NCBI GenBank assembly: GCA_024742285.1
Contig: JANSYR010000008.1
Span: 186,001 to 250,000, forward strand
DNA from: a bacterium
GTDB taxonomy: Bacteria > Myxococcota_A > UBA9160 > UBA4427
DNA length: 64,000 nucleotides
Direction: 5' to 3'
Both the position numbers and the translations under genes were made by a program. Positions 7,778 to 17,062 of this stretch are shown here, one piece after another (position 1 is the first letter of the stretch; each line of letters starts with the position of its first letter). Below the pieces are notes generated by a model, which worked only from the letters and a program-made list of their open reading frames with translations, ran no database searches and was not told the origin of the DNA.

Positions 7778-8854
7778 GTGAGGACGATGATCTACGGGGT
7801 GACCGGATATACCGGTCGCCTCGCACTCCGGACGGCGCTCGCGGCCGGCCAGCGCCCGATCGTCGCGGGTCGAACGCGCGGCGCCGTCGAAGCGATCGCC
7901 GGCGAGCACGCCCTCGAGGCGCGCGCCTTCTCCCTCGAAGACCACGCGGGCGCGGTCGACGCCCTCCGCGACGTCGACGCCGTCTTCAGCGCGGCGGGCC
8001 CCTACTCGGCCACGGCGGCGCCGATGGTCTCCGCCTGCCTCGAAGCCGGAACGCACTACGTCGACGTGACGGCGGAGAACGCGGTGTTCGCGAACCTCCA
8101 GTCGCTGGACGCGAGCGCCCAGGCGGCGGGCGTCATGCTGCTGCCCGGACTCGGCGCCGGCGGCGCGCCGACGGATTGCCTCGCCGCGCACCTGAAGCAG
8201 CGGATGCCCGACGCCACGACCCTCGAGTTCTACGGCGGAAGCCTCGAGGTCGTCTCGCGTGGAACCGCGAAGTCGGCGATGGAGGCAGTCCACCTCCCGA
8301 CCGAGGTGCGCCGCGAGGGGCGACTCGTCCCGCTCGAAGCCCCGATCCGCGTCTCCACGGAGATAGACGGAGAGCGCCTCGACTCCGTCACGGTTCCGCT
8401 CTGCGACGTGCTCGTGGCGGGCTGGTCCTCGCAGATCCCGAACATCACGACCTTCGTCCAGGAGACCGGCGCCGTGAAGCAGATGAGCAGCGTGCCGGGT
8501 TGGCTGAAGCGACTCCTCTCGACGCAGGTCGGCCAGAAGATCGTCCAATGGCAGCTCGATCGTGGGGTCGAGGGCCCGACCGACGAGCAGCGGGCCGCCG
8601 GCCATTACCGCAACTTCGCGATCGCCCGAAACGACACCGGCGAATCCGTCGCGGCCGTCGCGCGAGGACCCGAGGGCTACACGCTGACCGCGCTCTCGGC
8701 GATCGACGCCACCTGCCGCGCCGCACGGATGGAGGGCAAGCCCGGCTATCAGACCGCGTCCTCCGCCTTCGGCGCTTCGTTCTTCACGTCCCTGCCCGGC
8801 TGCTCGATCGAGGACATCGACGTGCCCGAGGTCCGGCCGCGGGAGACCGCCTGA
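7778..8854 (+). CDS. Saccharopine-dehydrogenase-like / trans-acting enoyl reductase family protein
   Basis: A 358-residue NAD(P)-dependent protein. It opens with the Rossmann motif MIYGVTGYTGRLA, followed by VFSAAGPYSA, EAGTHYVDVTAE and LLPGLGAGGAPTDCLA. These are conserved in the saccharopine-reductase-like family that includes mycobacterial trans-acting enoyl reductases. It probably reduces a C=C bond or dehydrogenates a similar group in the operon's pathway. GTG 7778 lies eight bases after GAGGAG; ATG at 7787 is an alternative without good spacing. The next gene begins one base after its stop, so the two are translated together. Confidence 0.85.
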   Translation: MRTMIYGVTGYTGRLALRTALAAGQRPIVAGRTRGAVEAIAGEHALEARAFSLEDHAGAVDALRDVDAVFSAAGPYSATAAPMVSACLEAGTHYVDVTAENAVFANLQSLDASAQAAGVMLLPGLGAGGAPTDCLAAHLKQRMPDATTLEFYGGSLEVVSRGTAKSAMEAVHLPTEVRREGRLVPLEAPIRVSTEIDGERLDSVTVPLCDVLVAGWSSQIPNITTFVQETGAVKQMSSVPGWLKRLLSTQVGQKIVQWQLDRGVEGPTDEQRAAGHYRNFAIARNDTGESVAAVARGPEGYTLTALSAIDATCRAARMEGKPGYQTASSAFGASFFTSLPGCSIEDIDVPEVRPRETA

Positions 8855-8855
8855 G

Positions 8856-9650
8856 ATGACGACACGCGAACGATTCGTCGCGGTGACCGGGGCCGCCTCG
8901 GGTCTCGGCGCCGCGCTCGCGACCCGGCTGCGAAGCGTGGGCCACGAGGTTCTGGGGATCGATCTCCGCGACAGCGACGTCGAGGCCGACCTGGGTGCCG
9001 AGGCGGGGCGGAAGGCGGCGATCGAGGCCGTGCTCGCGCGCGGCGCCGGCCGCCTGGACGGGCTCGTCGTCGCCGCCGGTGTGGGTCCCCAAGCGGATCC
9101 GAAGACGGTCGTGGCGGTCAACTACTTCGGTTCGATGCGGCTGGTCGACGCGCTGCGCCCCGCCCTCGTACGCGGGCACGCACCGGCCGCGGTCAGCGTC
9201 GCCTCGATCGGCGGCTACTTCGACGGCAGCATCGTCCCCCGGATCGTCGACGCGTGCCTGGCCGACGACGAGGCGAGCGCCGTCGCCGCAGGCGCCGAGG
9301 GAACGGGGACGCAGGCCTACTCGAGCGTGAAACGCGCCGTCGTCGTGGGCACGCGAAGTCGGGCGCCCGAGTGGGGCGCGGCGGGGGTCCGACTCAACGT
9401 CCTGGTGCCGGGCAACATGGCGACGCCGATGCTCGACGGGGTCTACGCGACGCCGGGGATCGGGGACGACACGCGACGGATGCCCGTGCCGCTCGGGCGC
9501 GACGGCGACGCGGCCGAGGTCGCGGGGGTGGCGGCCTTCCTGCTCGGAGAAGACGCGTCCTACCTGCACGGGGCCGCGATCCCCGTCGATGGCGGCGTCC
9601 TGGCCGGGCTCCAACCGGACCCCTTCGCCGGCCCTGGATTCGCGAAATAG
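8856..9650 (+). CDS. Short-chain dehydrogenase/reductase (SDR)
   Basis: A 264-residue SDR with cofactor motif TGAASGLG near the start, VVAAGVG in place of NNAG, a catalytic Ser in SVASIGG and the tetrad YSSVK. The C-terminal HGAAIPVDGG segment is typical of classical SDRs. Between the Ser and Tyr there is an extra loop of about 30 residues, the lid region seen in 3-alpha-hydroxysteroid dehydrogenase-like members, which supports a bulky alicyclic or steroid-like substrate (inference). It starts one base after the preceding stop. It is the second SDR in the operon, so substrate oxidation probably needs two alcohol/ketone steps. Confidence 0.9.
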   Translation: MTTRERFVAVTGAASGLGAALATRLRSVGHEVLGIDLRDSDVEADLGAEAGRKAAIEAVLARGAGRLDGLVVAAGVGPQADPKTVVAVNYFGSMRLVDALRPALVRGHAPAAVSVASIGGYFDGSIVPRIVDACLADDEASAVAAGAEGTGTQAYSSVKRAVVVGTRSRAPEWGAAGVRLNVLVPGNMATPMLDGVYATPGIGDDTRRMPVPLGRDGDAAEVAGVAAFLLGEDASYLHGAAIPVDGGVLAGLQPDPFAGPGFAK

Positions 9651-9660
9651 GGAGACGACC

Positions 9661-10026
9661 GTGAGCGAAGACGCGAACACGATCTACATGATCGACGAGA
9701 TCGAGCTGCACCCCGATCGTCTGGAGTCCTTCCTCGAGGCCTTCGAGGCGGACTACCGCCCTCTCGCGCAGCAGCGCGGCATGGAGCTGCTCCATACCTG
9801 GGTGACTCCACCGGAGGGGCCCCCGGACCTCGGCGAGACGGTCCTCTTCGTCTGGGGCCTCGCGGGCATCCCGGGCTTCTGGCAGATGCGGAGCCAGACG
9901 GGCCTCCCGGGCATCACCGAATGGTGGCGCCAGTGCGACGACTTCTGCAAGCGACGAACGCGCCGCTTCGCCGTCGCGCCGGAATCCCGTGACGCCTTCC
10001 GCGCCGCCGGGAGGATCCACGCATGA
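9661..10026 (+). CDS. NIPSNAP/Dabb-like dimeric alpha/beta-barrel protein
   Basis: A 121-residue protein with the pattern of one ferredoxin-like alpha/beta barrel: strand NTIYMIDEIELHP, helix LESFLEAFEADYRPLAQQRG, strand MELLHTWVTPP, strand ETVLFVWGLAG, helix GFWQMRSQTGLPGITEWWRQCDDF. Such proteins act as cofactor-free oxygenases, lyases or small ligand binders. GTG 9661 follows GGGAGACGACC. Its stop overlaps the next start by four bases (ATGA), so the two products may pair. The exact family (NIPSNAP, Dabb or ABM) is uncertain. Confidence 0.75.
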   Translation: MSEDANTIYMIDEIELHPDRLESFLEAFEADYRPLAQQRGMELLHTWVTPPEGPPDLGETVLFVWGLAGIPGFWQMRSQTGLPGITEWWRQCDDFCKRRTRRFAVAPESRDAFRAAGRIHA

Positions 10027-10739
10027 CCCGACGCATCGTCGCGACCGCCACCCTTCCCGACGAGCTCGGCGCCGCCGATCGCCAGCGCGTATGCGAGGCC
10101 CTCGAACGACTCGGCGGCCTCGTTTCCGAGCTCAGCCATTCGCACGCGGGCCTGCACGTCGAGGGCTCGGTCGGCGGTGGGGACCTGACCTGGGACTTCG
10201 CCGTCCCCGATCCGGAGGCGCTTCGCGAGCTGACGACGCTCCTCGACACGGAGGGCTGGGCGGGGCTCTTCAGGTGCGCGCAGGCGGACGAACGCGCCTG
10301 CCTCGCGCGCGTGGAGCAGATCGAGGGTTGGCTCGTCGAGCCGGTCGCCGCGAACGTGCCGCACGCGGATCTGGTCGGCATCAAACGCACGAATCTCGTC
10401 CGCGTGCTGGACGACGCGGCGACCGACGCCGTCGACCGGTGGCAACGGGAAGTCCCGGTCCTCGCGGACCACGTCCCCGCCATCCGCAATTGGAGCCTCG
10501 CCCGTGTCCGCGCGATCGGACCGACTTCGCCGCGCGTTCGCTGGACCCACGTCTGGGAGCAGGAGTTCGAGACCCTCGCAGGACTGCTCGAGGACTACAT
10601 GGCGAGCCCCTACCACTGGGGCCACCTCGACGGCTGGTACGACGTCGAGATGCCCCACTGCATCATGGATCCGGACCTGGCCCACCTCTACTGCAACGCC
10701 AAGCAGAACGTGCTGTCGTGGATGGGCACGTCGGCCTGA
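10023..10739 (+). CDS. Two-module alpha/beta-barrel (Dabb/EthD-like) protein
   Basis: A 238-residue protein and last gene of the operon. The N-terminal half (VATATLPDELGA... DLTWDFAVPD) and C-terminal half (WSLARVRAIGPTSPRVRWTHVWEQEF... HWGHLDGWYDVE) each look like one dimeric alpha/beta-barrel unit. The C-terminal MASPYHWGHLDGWYD resembles the PFHxxxxDxxxD element of Dabb proteins. Its start overlaps the previous gene (ATGA). It may be a non-haem, cofactor-independent enzyme or a ligand-holding protein of the pathway. No catalytic residues can be assigned. Confidence 0.72.
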   Translation: MTRRIVATATLPDELGAADRQRVCEALERLGGLVSELSHSHAGLHVEGSVGGGDLTWDFAVPDPEALRELTTLLDTEGWAGLFRCAQADERACLARVEQIEGWLVEPVAANVPHADLVGIKRTNLVRVLDDAATDAVDRWQREVPVLADHVPAIRNWSLARVRAIGPTSPRVRWTHVWEQEFETLAGLLEDYMASPYHWGHLDGWYDVEMPHCIMDPDLAHLYCNAKQNVLSWMGTSA

Positions 10740-10768
10740 ACCCGACGCTTCGCCGATCGAAGGGGATC

Positions 10769-13700
10769 TCAGCGCCGGCGCCGCCTGCCCGCCTCCCCCA
10801 GATCCTCGAGCACCAGATAGGCACTGGGGACCAGGAAGAGCGAGATTGCCGTCGCGAAGATGACGCCGAAGGCCAACGAAGTCGCCATCGGTACGAGGAA
10901 ACGCGCACCGAGCCGATCCTCGAGCAGCAGCGGCGTGAGGCCGGCGAACGTCGTGAGCGACGTGAGGATGATCGGTCGAAATCGCGAAACGCCCGCCTGC
11001 GAGAGTGCTTCGACGACGTCGGCGCCGTTCGCACGTCGTCGATTCACGCCGTCCACGAGGACCAGGCTCGAGTTCACGACGACCCCCGAGAGCGCGACCA
11101 CGCCGAAGATCGAGATCATGCTGAAGTCGAGGCCCATGATGACGTGACCCACCATCGCGCCGATCAGACCGAAGGGGATCACCGCCATGATGATCAGGGG
11201 CTGCGCGTAGGAACGAAGCGGGATGGCCAGCAACGCGTAGATGATGAAGAGCGCGAAGCCGTAGCTGCCCACCAGACCCGCCAGACTCTCCTGCTGCTCC
11301 CGCTGCTCTCCCTCGAGCGAATAGGAGAGCCCCGGATGGGTCGCGAGGATGTCCGGCAACACGGTTCGCTCGACGTCGGAGATCACCTGGTTCGCGTTCG
11401 TGACGTGGATGTCGACGTCGGCGGTCACCGCGACCGTCCGACGGCGGTCGACCCGCCGGATGTTCGCGAAGCCGACGCCGGACTCCGCGCGGGCCACGCT
11501 GTAGAAGGGAACCTCGCCGCCCGCGGGCGTTCGGATCCGTAGATTCGCGAGATCGGCGAGCGAGCGCCGCTCGTCCTCCGGATACCGGACCATGACCCGG
11601 ACGTCGTCGCGACCGCGCTGGATACGCTGGGCCTCCTCCCCGTAGAACGCCCGCCGGACCTGACGGGCGACGTCCTCGAGGTCGATGCCGAGGGCTTCCG
11701 CGGCGGGCAACACGGCGAGCTTGATCTCGCGCTTGCCGGCGTGGAACGAGTCCCGGACGTCGGAGACGCCCGGGTAGACACCGAGCGCGGACTTGAGCGT
11801 CTCGCCCGCGGCGACCAGGTCCTCGATCCGATCCGATCGGAGCTCGATGTCGATCGGCGCCCCCATCGACACCGAGTCCCAGGTGAAGACGAGCTGCTCC
11901 GCCTCGGGGATCGCCGGCGTCCGCTCGCGCCAGCGCCGCACGATCTCGTCGGCGGAGACCGGGCGGTGTCCCATCAGCTCGAGCGCGACCTGCCCGAGGT
12001 GCGTACCGCGTCCGGCCTCCCCGACCGAGGGGCCGTTCTGGAGCGGAGGCTGCTCTCCGATCGAGGCCAGCATGTGCTTGATCACCGACCCGGACTCGAC
12101 CGGGAAGTCGCGATCGATCTCCGCCTTCACGTCGAGCGCCGCGCGTTCGAGCTGCTCGACGGCGGCCGCGGTCACCTCGACGGGCGTGCCCTGGGGCATC
12201 GTCAATGCGGCGCTCACGTAGTCGGCTTCGACCTTTGGAAAGAACGAGAAGGCGATCCGGCCGCTCGCGAGCACGCCGGCCGTCAAGAGCAGGAGGGCCA
12301 CCGCGGTCGCGAGCGCCGCATACCGCCACTCCAGGACGCGAGCGAGTGCAGGGGCGTAGCGCTCGGTCGCCAGGCGACCGAGCGTCGTGCGCGTGGCTGC
12401 CTGCAATCGCTTCCAGCGAGCCGAGAAGCCCCTTGCCTGCCCGACTTCGATCTCGTCCGCAGCCGCTTCGGGTCGCAGATGGTGGCCGAGATGGGCGGGC
12501 AGGACGAACTGCGACTCGACGAGCGAAACGAGGAGACAGATCGTCACGAGGACCCCGATCGTCCCGAACATCTCGCCGATCCGACCGCCGCCGATCATCA
12601 TCGGCGCGAAGGCCGTGATGGTCGTCAGGATCCCGAAGATGACGGGCTTCGCGACCTCCTGCGCGCCGGTGATCGCCGCGCGAATCGGATCGTCCCCCTC
12701 CAGCTGATGGCTGTGGACGTTCTCGCCGATCACGATCGCGTCGTCGACGAGGATTCCCAGTCCGAGGATGAATCCGAAGAGCGTGAGGACGTCGATCGAG
12801 ATCCCGAAGACGGGGAACGTCGCGATCGCCCCGAGGATCGAGATGGGCACACCGATCGCGACCCAGAAGGCGAGCTGGAAACGGAGGAAGAGCGCCAGCA
12901 CGATGAATACGAGCAGGAAGCCGCCGAAACCGTTCTGGATCAAGACGTCCAGTCGATCGCGCAGATAGCCGGAACCGTCCCGCCAGACGGTGATCGACAG
13001 GCCCTCGGGCAGCGATCGCTCGAACTCGCGCGCGTACTCCTTCACTTCGGTGACGAGGTCGAGGACCTTCTGCTCACCCACGCGATAGAGGTAGATCATG
13101 ACGGCCGTGCCGCCGTCGAAGCGCGCGTAGCGCGGATCCTCCTCGAAGCCGTCGACGACGCTCGCGACGTCGCGCAAGAGGACGCGCGTCCCGTCTTCTC
13201 GCGTGAGGACCACGATCCTCTCGAACTCGTCTCCGAGATAGGCCTGGCCCGCCGACCGCAGAAGGATCTCGCCGGCGCGCGTCTTGATCGAGCCGCCGGG
13301 CAGATCGAGCGACGAGCCACGCACGGCCTCGACGACCTGCGCGAACGTCAGTCCGTGACGGCGCAGCGATTCCTCGGAGACCTCGATCGAGATCTCGTCG
13401 TCGCGGGCGTTCAGCAGCTCGACCTGGGTTGCCGACGTGTTCGCGGTGATCCCGTCGCGCAGCCGCTCGCCGTGGATCTTGAGCGCCCGCTCGGTCGCCG
13501 CGCCGGAGAGCGCGATCTGGAGCTCGTTGTGCCGGATCTGGTAGAGGTTGACGAGCGGCTTCTCGGCCTCGGCGGGGAACGTGTCGATTCCGTCCACGCG
13601 GTTCTTGACGTCCGAAAGCGCTCGATCCTTCGGGTAGCCCGAGATGAGCTCGATCGTGACCTTGCACGCGCCTTCGGCGGAGACCGACCGGATCCGATCG

Positions 13701-13933
13701 ATCCCCTCGATCCCCGCGATCGCCTCTTCGATCCGGACACAGACCCCCGTCTCGACCTCTTCCGGGGCGGCGCCGAGGTACTCGACGGAGACTTCGACGA
13801 TGTCGACGTCCATGTCGGGCATCGTCTTCTGCTGCACGTTCGGCAGGGCGACGAGACCACCGATCACGATCAGACCCATCAGGAGGTTCGCCGCGACCGG
13901 GTTGTCGACGAACCAGGCGATCGGCCCCGTCAC
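10769..13933 (-). CDS. RND efflux transporter permease (AcrB superfamily)
   Basis: A 1054-residue inner-membrane proton-driven pump. It has the duplicated RND plan: TM1 at 13-30 (NPVAANLLMGLIVIGG), a large periplasmic loop, a TM2-6 cluster containing the proton-relay pair GILVDDAIVIGENV, then a second loop and TM7-12. The Lys of TM10 that completes the AcrB relay is absent; the segment reads ALSGVVVNSSLVLVD, as in a sub-branch of these permeases. The ATG overlaps the adaptor stop at 13930-13933 by four bases. No outer-membrane factor gene is adjacent, so it probably borrows one, such as that at 37835. The substrate is unknown. Confidence 0.93.
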   Translation of the reverse strand: MTGPIAWFVDNPVAANLLMGLIVIGGLVALPNVQQKTMPDMDVDIVEVSVEYLGAAPEEVETGVCVRIEEAIAGIEGIDRIRSVSAEGACKVTIELISGYPKDRALSDVKNRVDGIDTFPAEAEKPLVNLYQIRHNELQIALSGAATERALKIHGERLRDGITANTSATQVELLNARDDEISIEVSEESLRRHGLTFAQVVEAVRGSSLDLPGGSIKTRAGEILLRSAGQAYLGDEFERIVVLTREDGTRVLLRDVASVVDGFEEDPRYARFDGGTAVMIYLYRVGEQKVLDLVTEVKEYAREFERSLPEGLSITVWRDGSGYLRDRLDVLIQNGFGGFLLVFIVLALFLRFQLAFWVAIGVPISILGAIATFPVFGISIDVLTLFGFILGLGILVDDAIVIGENVHSHQLEGDDPIRAAITGAQEVAKPVIFGILTTITAFAPMMIGGGRIGEMFGTIGVLVTICLLVSLVESQFVLPAHLGHHLRPEAAADEIEVGQARGFSARWKRLQAATRTTLGRLATERYAPALARVLEWRYAALATAVALLLLTAGVLASGRIAFSFFPKVEADYVSAALTMPQGTPVEVTAAAVEQLERAALDVKAEIDRDFPVESGSVIKHMLASIGEQPPLQNGPSVGEAGRGTHLGQVALELMGHRPVSADEIVRRWRERTPAIPEAEQLVFTWDSVSMGAPIDIELRSDRIEDLVAAGETLKSALGVYPGVSDVRDSFHAGKREIKLAVLPAAEALGIDLEDVARQVRRAFYGEEAQRIQRGRDDVRVMVRYPEDERRSLADLANLRIRTPAGGEVPFYSVARAESGVGFANIRRVDRRRTVAVTADVDIHVTNANQVISDVERTVLPDILATHPGLSYSLEGEQREQQESLAGLVGSYGFALFIIYALLAIPLRSYAQPLIIMAVIPFGLIGAMVGHVIMGLDFSMISIFGVVALSGVVVNSSLVLVDGVNRRRANGADVVEALSQAGVSRFRPIILTSLTTFAGLTPLLLEDRLGARFLVPMATSLAFGVIFATAISLFLVPSAYLVLEDLGEAGRRRRR

Positions 13934-15132
13934 CCGTCTCGCTCCGCGAGGGAGGACGGATCCTCGGGCTCATCCGAATCGACCGGTCGCACGCGCATTC
14001 CGTCGACCGCGCCCCTGAGTGGAGACGTCACGACGCGAGCCGCCCGATCCAGCCCGCCGCCGAGAACGACCTCCTCCCGACGGTCGCGAAGCACTTCCAC
14101 GCGGCGAAACCGGACCCGGTCGTCTTCGTCGACGACGTAGACGACGTCCCCATCGTGCAGCGCCGTCGTCGGAAGCACGACGGCTTCGGGAATCTCGCGA
14201 CCCTCGATTCGCGCTTCGACGAAGAGCCCCACCGGAAGGGGCATGTCGGGCCCCGAGGGCGACCGACCGTAGGGGTCGTCGACGCGGGCGACGACGGTCA
14301 CGGTCCGGCTGCGCGCGTCGATCTCCGCCGAGGTCCGGACGATGCGCCCCGTCCATTCGCTCGGAACACCGGCGAACTCCGCGCGCAGCGTCACTCGCGG
14401 TCCGTCCACGTACTCGCTTCCGCCCGTGTCGCGAAAAGGATGCGGGAGCTCGAGGAAGGCGAGCTCGCGGTCCGAGAGGGGCAGTGGCACCTCGAGGTAG
14501 GCGATCGAGTAGAGGTGCGCGATCTCGTCCCCGCGACGAACGAACTGACCGACGTCGACGCCCTTCGTTCGCGTGCGGCCGGCATAGGGAGCGACGAGCT
14601 GCGTACGCTCGAGATCGTGCTCGGCGCGCGACACGCGGACCGTCGCTCCGCGTAGCTCGGCGTCCGCCGCGCGATGGGCGTCCCGCGCTTCGTCCGCTCG
14701 CGCGACACTCGCGGCCGACTGGCTCATCAAGCGCTGCTGGCGCTCGTGCTCGCGCCGGGCGACCGACAAGGCGCTCTCCGCCCGGTCCCGGGAAGCGCGC
14801 GCGGCCTCGAGCTCGTGGCGGTAGTCGGTGTCGTCCAGTCTCGCGAGCACGTCGCCCGCCTCGAAGTATCCGCCGGGTGAGAGCTTCGGCGAGACCCAGA
14901 CCACCTCGCCGTCCACCTGAGCACGGAGCTCGCTCTCGACGGGCGGCTCGACCGTACCGTTCGCCAGGACCTCGAGACGCAGCGGACCGGGTTCGACCGT
15001 CGTCGTCCGGACGATCGGCACGTCCACCGACGGCTCGACACGATCCACCTCGGCGCGCGTCGCCATCAGCAGGGCGAATCCCAGGATGCCCAGGGTCAGG
15101 ATGGCGGCGGGAATCAGCAGGCGGCGTCGCAT
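13930..15132 (-). CDS. RND efflux periplasmic adaptor (membrane fusion protein)
   Basis: A 400-residue HlyD/AcrA-type adaptor. It has one N-terminal membrane anchor (LLIPAAILTLGILGFALLMA), a lipoyl half-motif (GTVEPPVESELRAQVDGEVVWVSPKLSPGGYFEAGDVL, quoted only as landmark), a coiled-coil hairpin around 95-165 with many Arg/Glu heptads, the second lipoyl half, and beta-barrel and membrane-proximal domains ending near SPLRGAVDGMRV. It links the permease encoded next (four-base ATGA overlap) to an outer-membrane channel. The ATG at 15132 gives the membrane anchor directly. It faces the EthD-like gene across a 204-bp divergent promoter region. Confidence 0.9.
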   Translation of the reverse strand: MRRRLLIPAAILTLGILGFALLMATRAEVDRVEPSVDVPIVRTTTVEPGPLRLEVLANGTVEPPVESELRAQVDGEVVWVSPKLSPGGYFEAGDVLARLDDTDYRHELEAARASRDRAESALSVARREHERQQRLMSQSAASVARADEARDAHRAADAELRGATVRVSRAEHDLERTQLVAPYAGRTRTKGVDVGQFVRRGDEIAHLYSIAYLEVPLPLSDRELAFLELPHPFRDTGGSEYVDGPRVTLRAEFAGVPSEWTGRIVRTSAEIDARSRTVTVVARVDDPYGRSPSGPDMPLPVGLFVEARIEGREIPEAVVLPTTALHDGDVVYVVDEDDRVRFRRVEVLRDRREEVVLGGGLDRAARVVTSPLRGAVDGMRVRPVDSDEPEDPSSLAERDG

Positions 15133-15336
15133 CGGGCGCTCCAGGATCGCGAGTCGATTCCGAACGTAAGCCGCGGCGTTGCGGCGCGCAAAGGCGCATC
15201 GGCCTCCCGATCGCGCGTGCCGTCATGCACTCCGTGTCGCTCCTGGCGACTCGTTCGACCGATTCGCGGCTGACGCCGGTGCCCGAACGAGGCATCGTCC
15301 TGGCGTGACCCGAGGCGGCCAACCGACAAGGAACGA

Positions 15337-16038
15337 ATGGAGAAGCTCGCCTACGTATTGAAGAAGGACCCCGACCAGCGTGGCGACTGCTTCGCGGACG
15401 CCCTGCTCGGCTCGGTCGGGCCCGTGCTCGTGCGGAACGAGCGCGTGCGCGGGCTGACGATCGAGATTCCGGATCTCGCGGACGACCGTCGCGTCACGCC
15501 CGAGCATCTCACGGGACGGGGGCGCGAGATCGGCGGGGTCGTATTCGCGTGGCTCGGCAGCGTCGACGATCGGCACGTGATCGAGGAGACGCTCGCGACG
15601 ATCGAAGCGGAGATCGCCGGGTATCTGGTGACCGAGTCGATGGTCCAACCCTACGCGGCGCGCGATTGGCCGGACGGCGAGAGGAGCCCGGGCGTCACCC
15701 AGTTCGTGACGTTTCCGCAGCCCGACGCGCTCTCCGACGAAGCCTTCTTCGCGCGTTGGCACGACCGGATCACGCCGATGTCGTTCGAGCTCCATCCGAC
15801 CCGCACGCGATACGTCCGGAACGTCGTCGTACGGCGGCTCACCCCGGACGCACCGCCCTGGCGAGGCATCGTCTCGGAGCGTTGGGGGAGCCTCGACGAG
15901 TGGCTCGACCCGGAGCAGCTCTATTCCTCGCCCGCGCTGTTCAGCGAGATGCAGGCCGTCGGATTCGCCGAGCCCGAGGCGGTGAGCCTCAGCCTGATGA
16001 GCGAGTGGATCCTGAAGAGCGGGGGTCGCCTCGACTGA
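15337..16038 (+). CDS. EthD-domain-like protein
   Basis: A 233-residue cytoplasmic protein that appears to hold two dimeric alpha/beta-barrel units. One runs from KLAYVLKKDPDQRGDCFADALL to about residue 105. The second contains GVTQFVTFPQPDALSDEAFFARWHDRITPMSFEL and YVRNVVVRRLTPDAP, the latter being the usual EthD strand-helix order. ATG 15337 follows AAGGAACGA. EthD-type proteins accompany P450 or SDR pathways, some with unknown catalytic roles. It is a single gene divergent from the efflux adaptor. Confidence 0.72.
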   Translation: MEKLAYVLKKDPDQRGDCFADALLGSVGPVLVRNERVRGLTIEIPDLADDRRVTPEHLTGRGREIGGVVFAWLGSVDDRHVIEETLATIEAEIAGYLVTESMVQPYAARDWPDGERSPGVTQFVTFPQPDALSDEAFFARWHDRITPMSFELHPTRTRYVRNVVVRRLTPDAPPWRGIVSERWGSLDEWLDPEQLYSSPALFSEMQAVGFAEPEAVSLSLMSEWILKSGGRLD

Positions 16039-16066
16039 GTCGCCCGGGAGCCGAATCGGGGCGGCC

Positions 16067-16912
16067 TCAGGTGGAGAGAGGCAGCGACGCGCTCGCGGCG
16101 ATCGTCGCGACGCGACCGCCCACCCAGACGTGGCCGTCCGCATCGCGGGAGCAATGGACACGGCCGTCCGCTCCGACGCGACGTCCCTGCGCAGCGACAT
16201 AGGCGCCTTCCGCCCGTCCGCTGGCGAAAAGGTGCACGGCGACACCTGCATTGAAGCTGCCCGTCACGGGGTCTTCGACGAGCTGTCCGCGCTGATTCGC
16301 GAAGAAGGCGCGGATCTCCCAGTCGACCGCCTCCCCGGCCGGATGGGGCCCCGCCAATCCGACGTCGGTACCGGAAGGTGCATTCGCCACCGGCTCGGCG
16401 GTCAACACGTCGTCCGCGGAACGCAGTCGCAGCAGCTTCCATTCCGGCCCGTTGGCGACGTGAACCGCCTCCACCACGGCCTCGCGTTCGACGCCGACGA
16501 CGCGCAGCGCCTCGACGAGTTCCGCTTCTTCGAGCGGTCCCGTCCGCACCAGCTCCGGCGCACGGAACGACAGGCGCTCGTCCTGCGGCCGGATCTCGAC
16601 CCGCCCGATCCCGCATTCCTGGACGATCCGACCGCCGTCCTTCGGCCGCCCACCCGCCTGAAGCCAGGCGTGGCAGCTTCCCAGCGTCGGATGCCCGGCG
16701 AAGGGCAATTCGCCCGCCGGGTAGAAGATTCGCACGCGATAGTCCGCGGCCGCGTCCGTGGGCTCGAGCAGGAAGGTCGTCTCGGAGAAGCCGAGCCACT
16801 GGGTGAGCTCCAACATCTGGGCGTCGCTCAGCCCCTCGCCACCGCGCACGACGCCGAGCGGATTGCCCTTCAGTGGACTGCAGCCGAACACGTCGACCAG
16901 ATCGAGCTTCAT
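16067..16912 (-). CDS. PhzF-family isomerase-like protein
   Basis: A 281-residue protein of the PhzF/diaminopimelate-epimerase fold. Landmarks are GNPLGVV (17-23), the catalytic Glu in GFSETTFLL (about residue 44), AGHPTLGSCHAWL, and EDPVTGSFNAGVAVHL in the second half, all in the expected order. PhzF of phenazine synthesis catalyses an allylic shift, but no other phenazine gene is present here, and most family members have unknown substrates. The ATG at 16912 follows GGAAACC. It converges with the EthD-like gene and diverges from the epoxide-hydrolase-like gene at 17063. Confidence 0.9.
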   Translation of the reverse strand: MKLDLVDVFGCSPLKGNPLGVVRGGEGLSDAQMLELTQWLGFSETTFLLEPTDAAADYRVRIFYPAGELPFAGHPTLGSCHAWLQAGGRPKDGGRIVQECGIGRVEIRPQDERLSFRAPELVRTGPLEEAELVEALRVVGVEREAVVEAVHVANGPEWKLLRLRSADDVLTAEPVANAPSGTDVGLAGPHPAGEAVDWEIRAFFANQRGQLVEDPVTGSFNAGVAVHLFASGRAEGAYVAAQGRRVGADGRVHCSRDADGHVWVGGRVATIAASASLPLST

Positions 16913-17062
16913 GGTTTCCTTCCGCTGATCCGAAGCGCGGCCAATCGTACCTCCGCGTAGGGACCACGGCGACTTCGAGCGCGGGCCTCGTCGCGACTTC
17001 GCGTCTGCCGGTCTTCTCGACTAGCCTCAGCGGTCGCCCACGCGCGAACGAGGACGCAAGAC

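Noticed and set aside
11741-14140. 799-codon open frame on the plus strand
   Set aside because: It lies opposite the RND pump and adaptor, whose motifs are clear. The translation is a charged Arg/Asp/Glu-rich shadow with no family resemblance.
16067-16912. PhzF as a sign of a phenazine cluster
   Set aside because: No other phenazine gene is near, and most PhzF-family proteins have nothing to do with phenazines.
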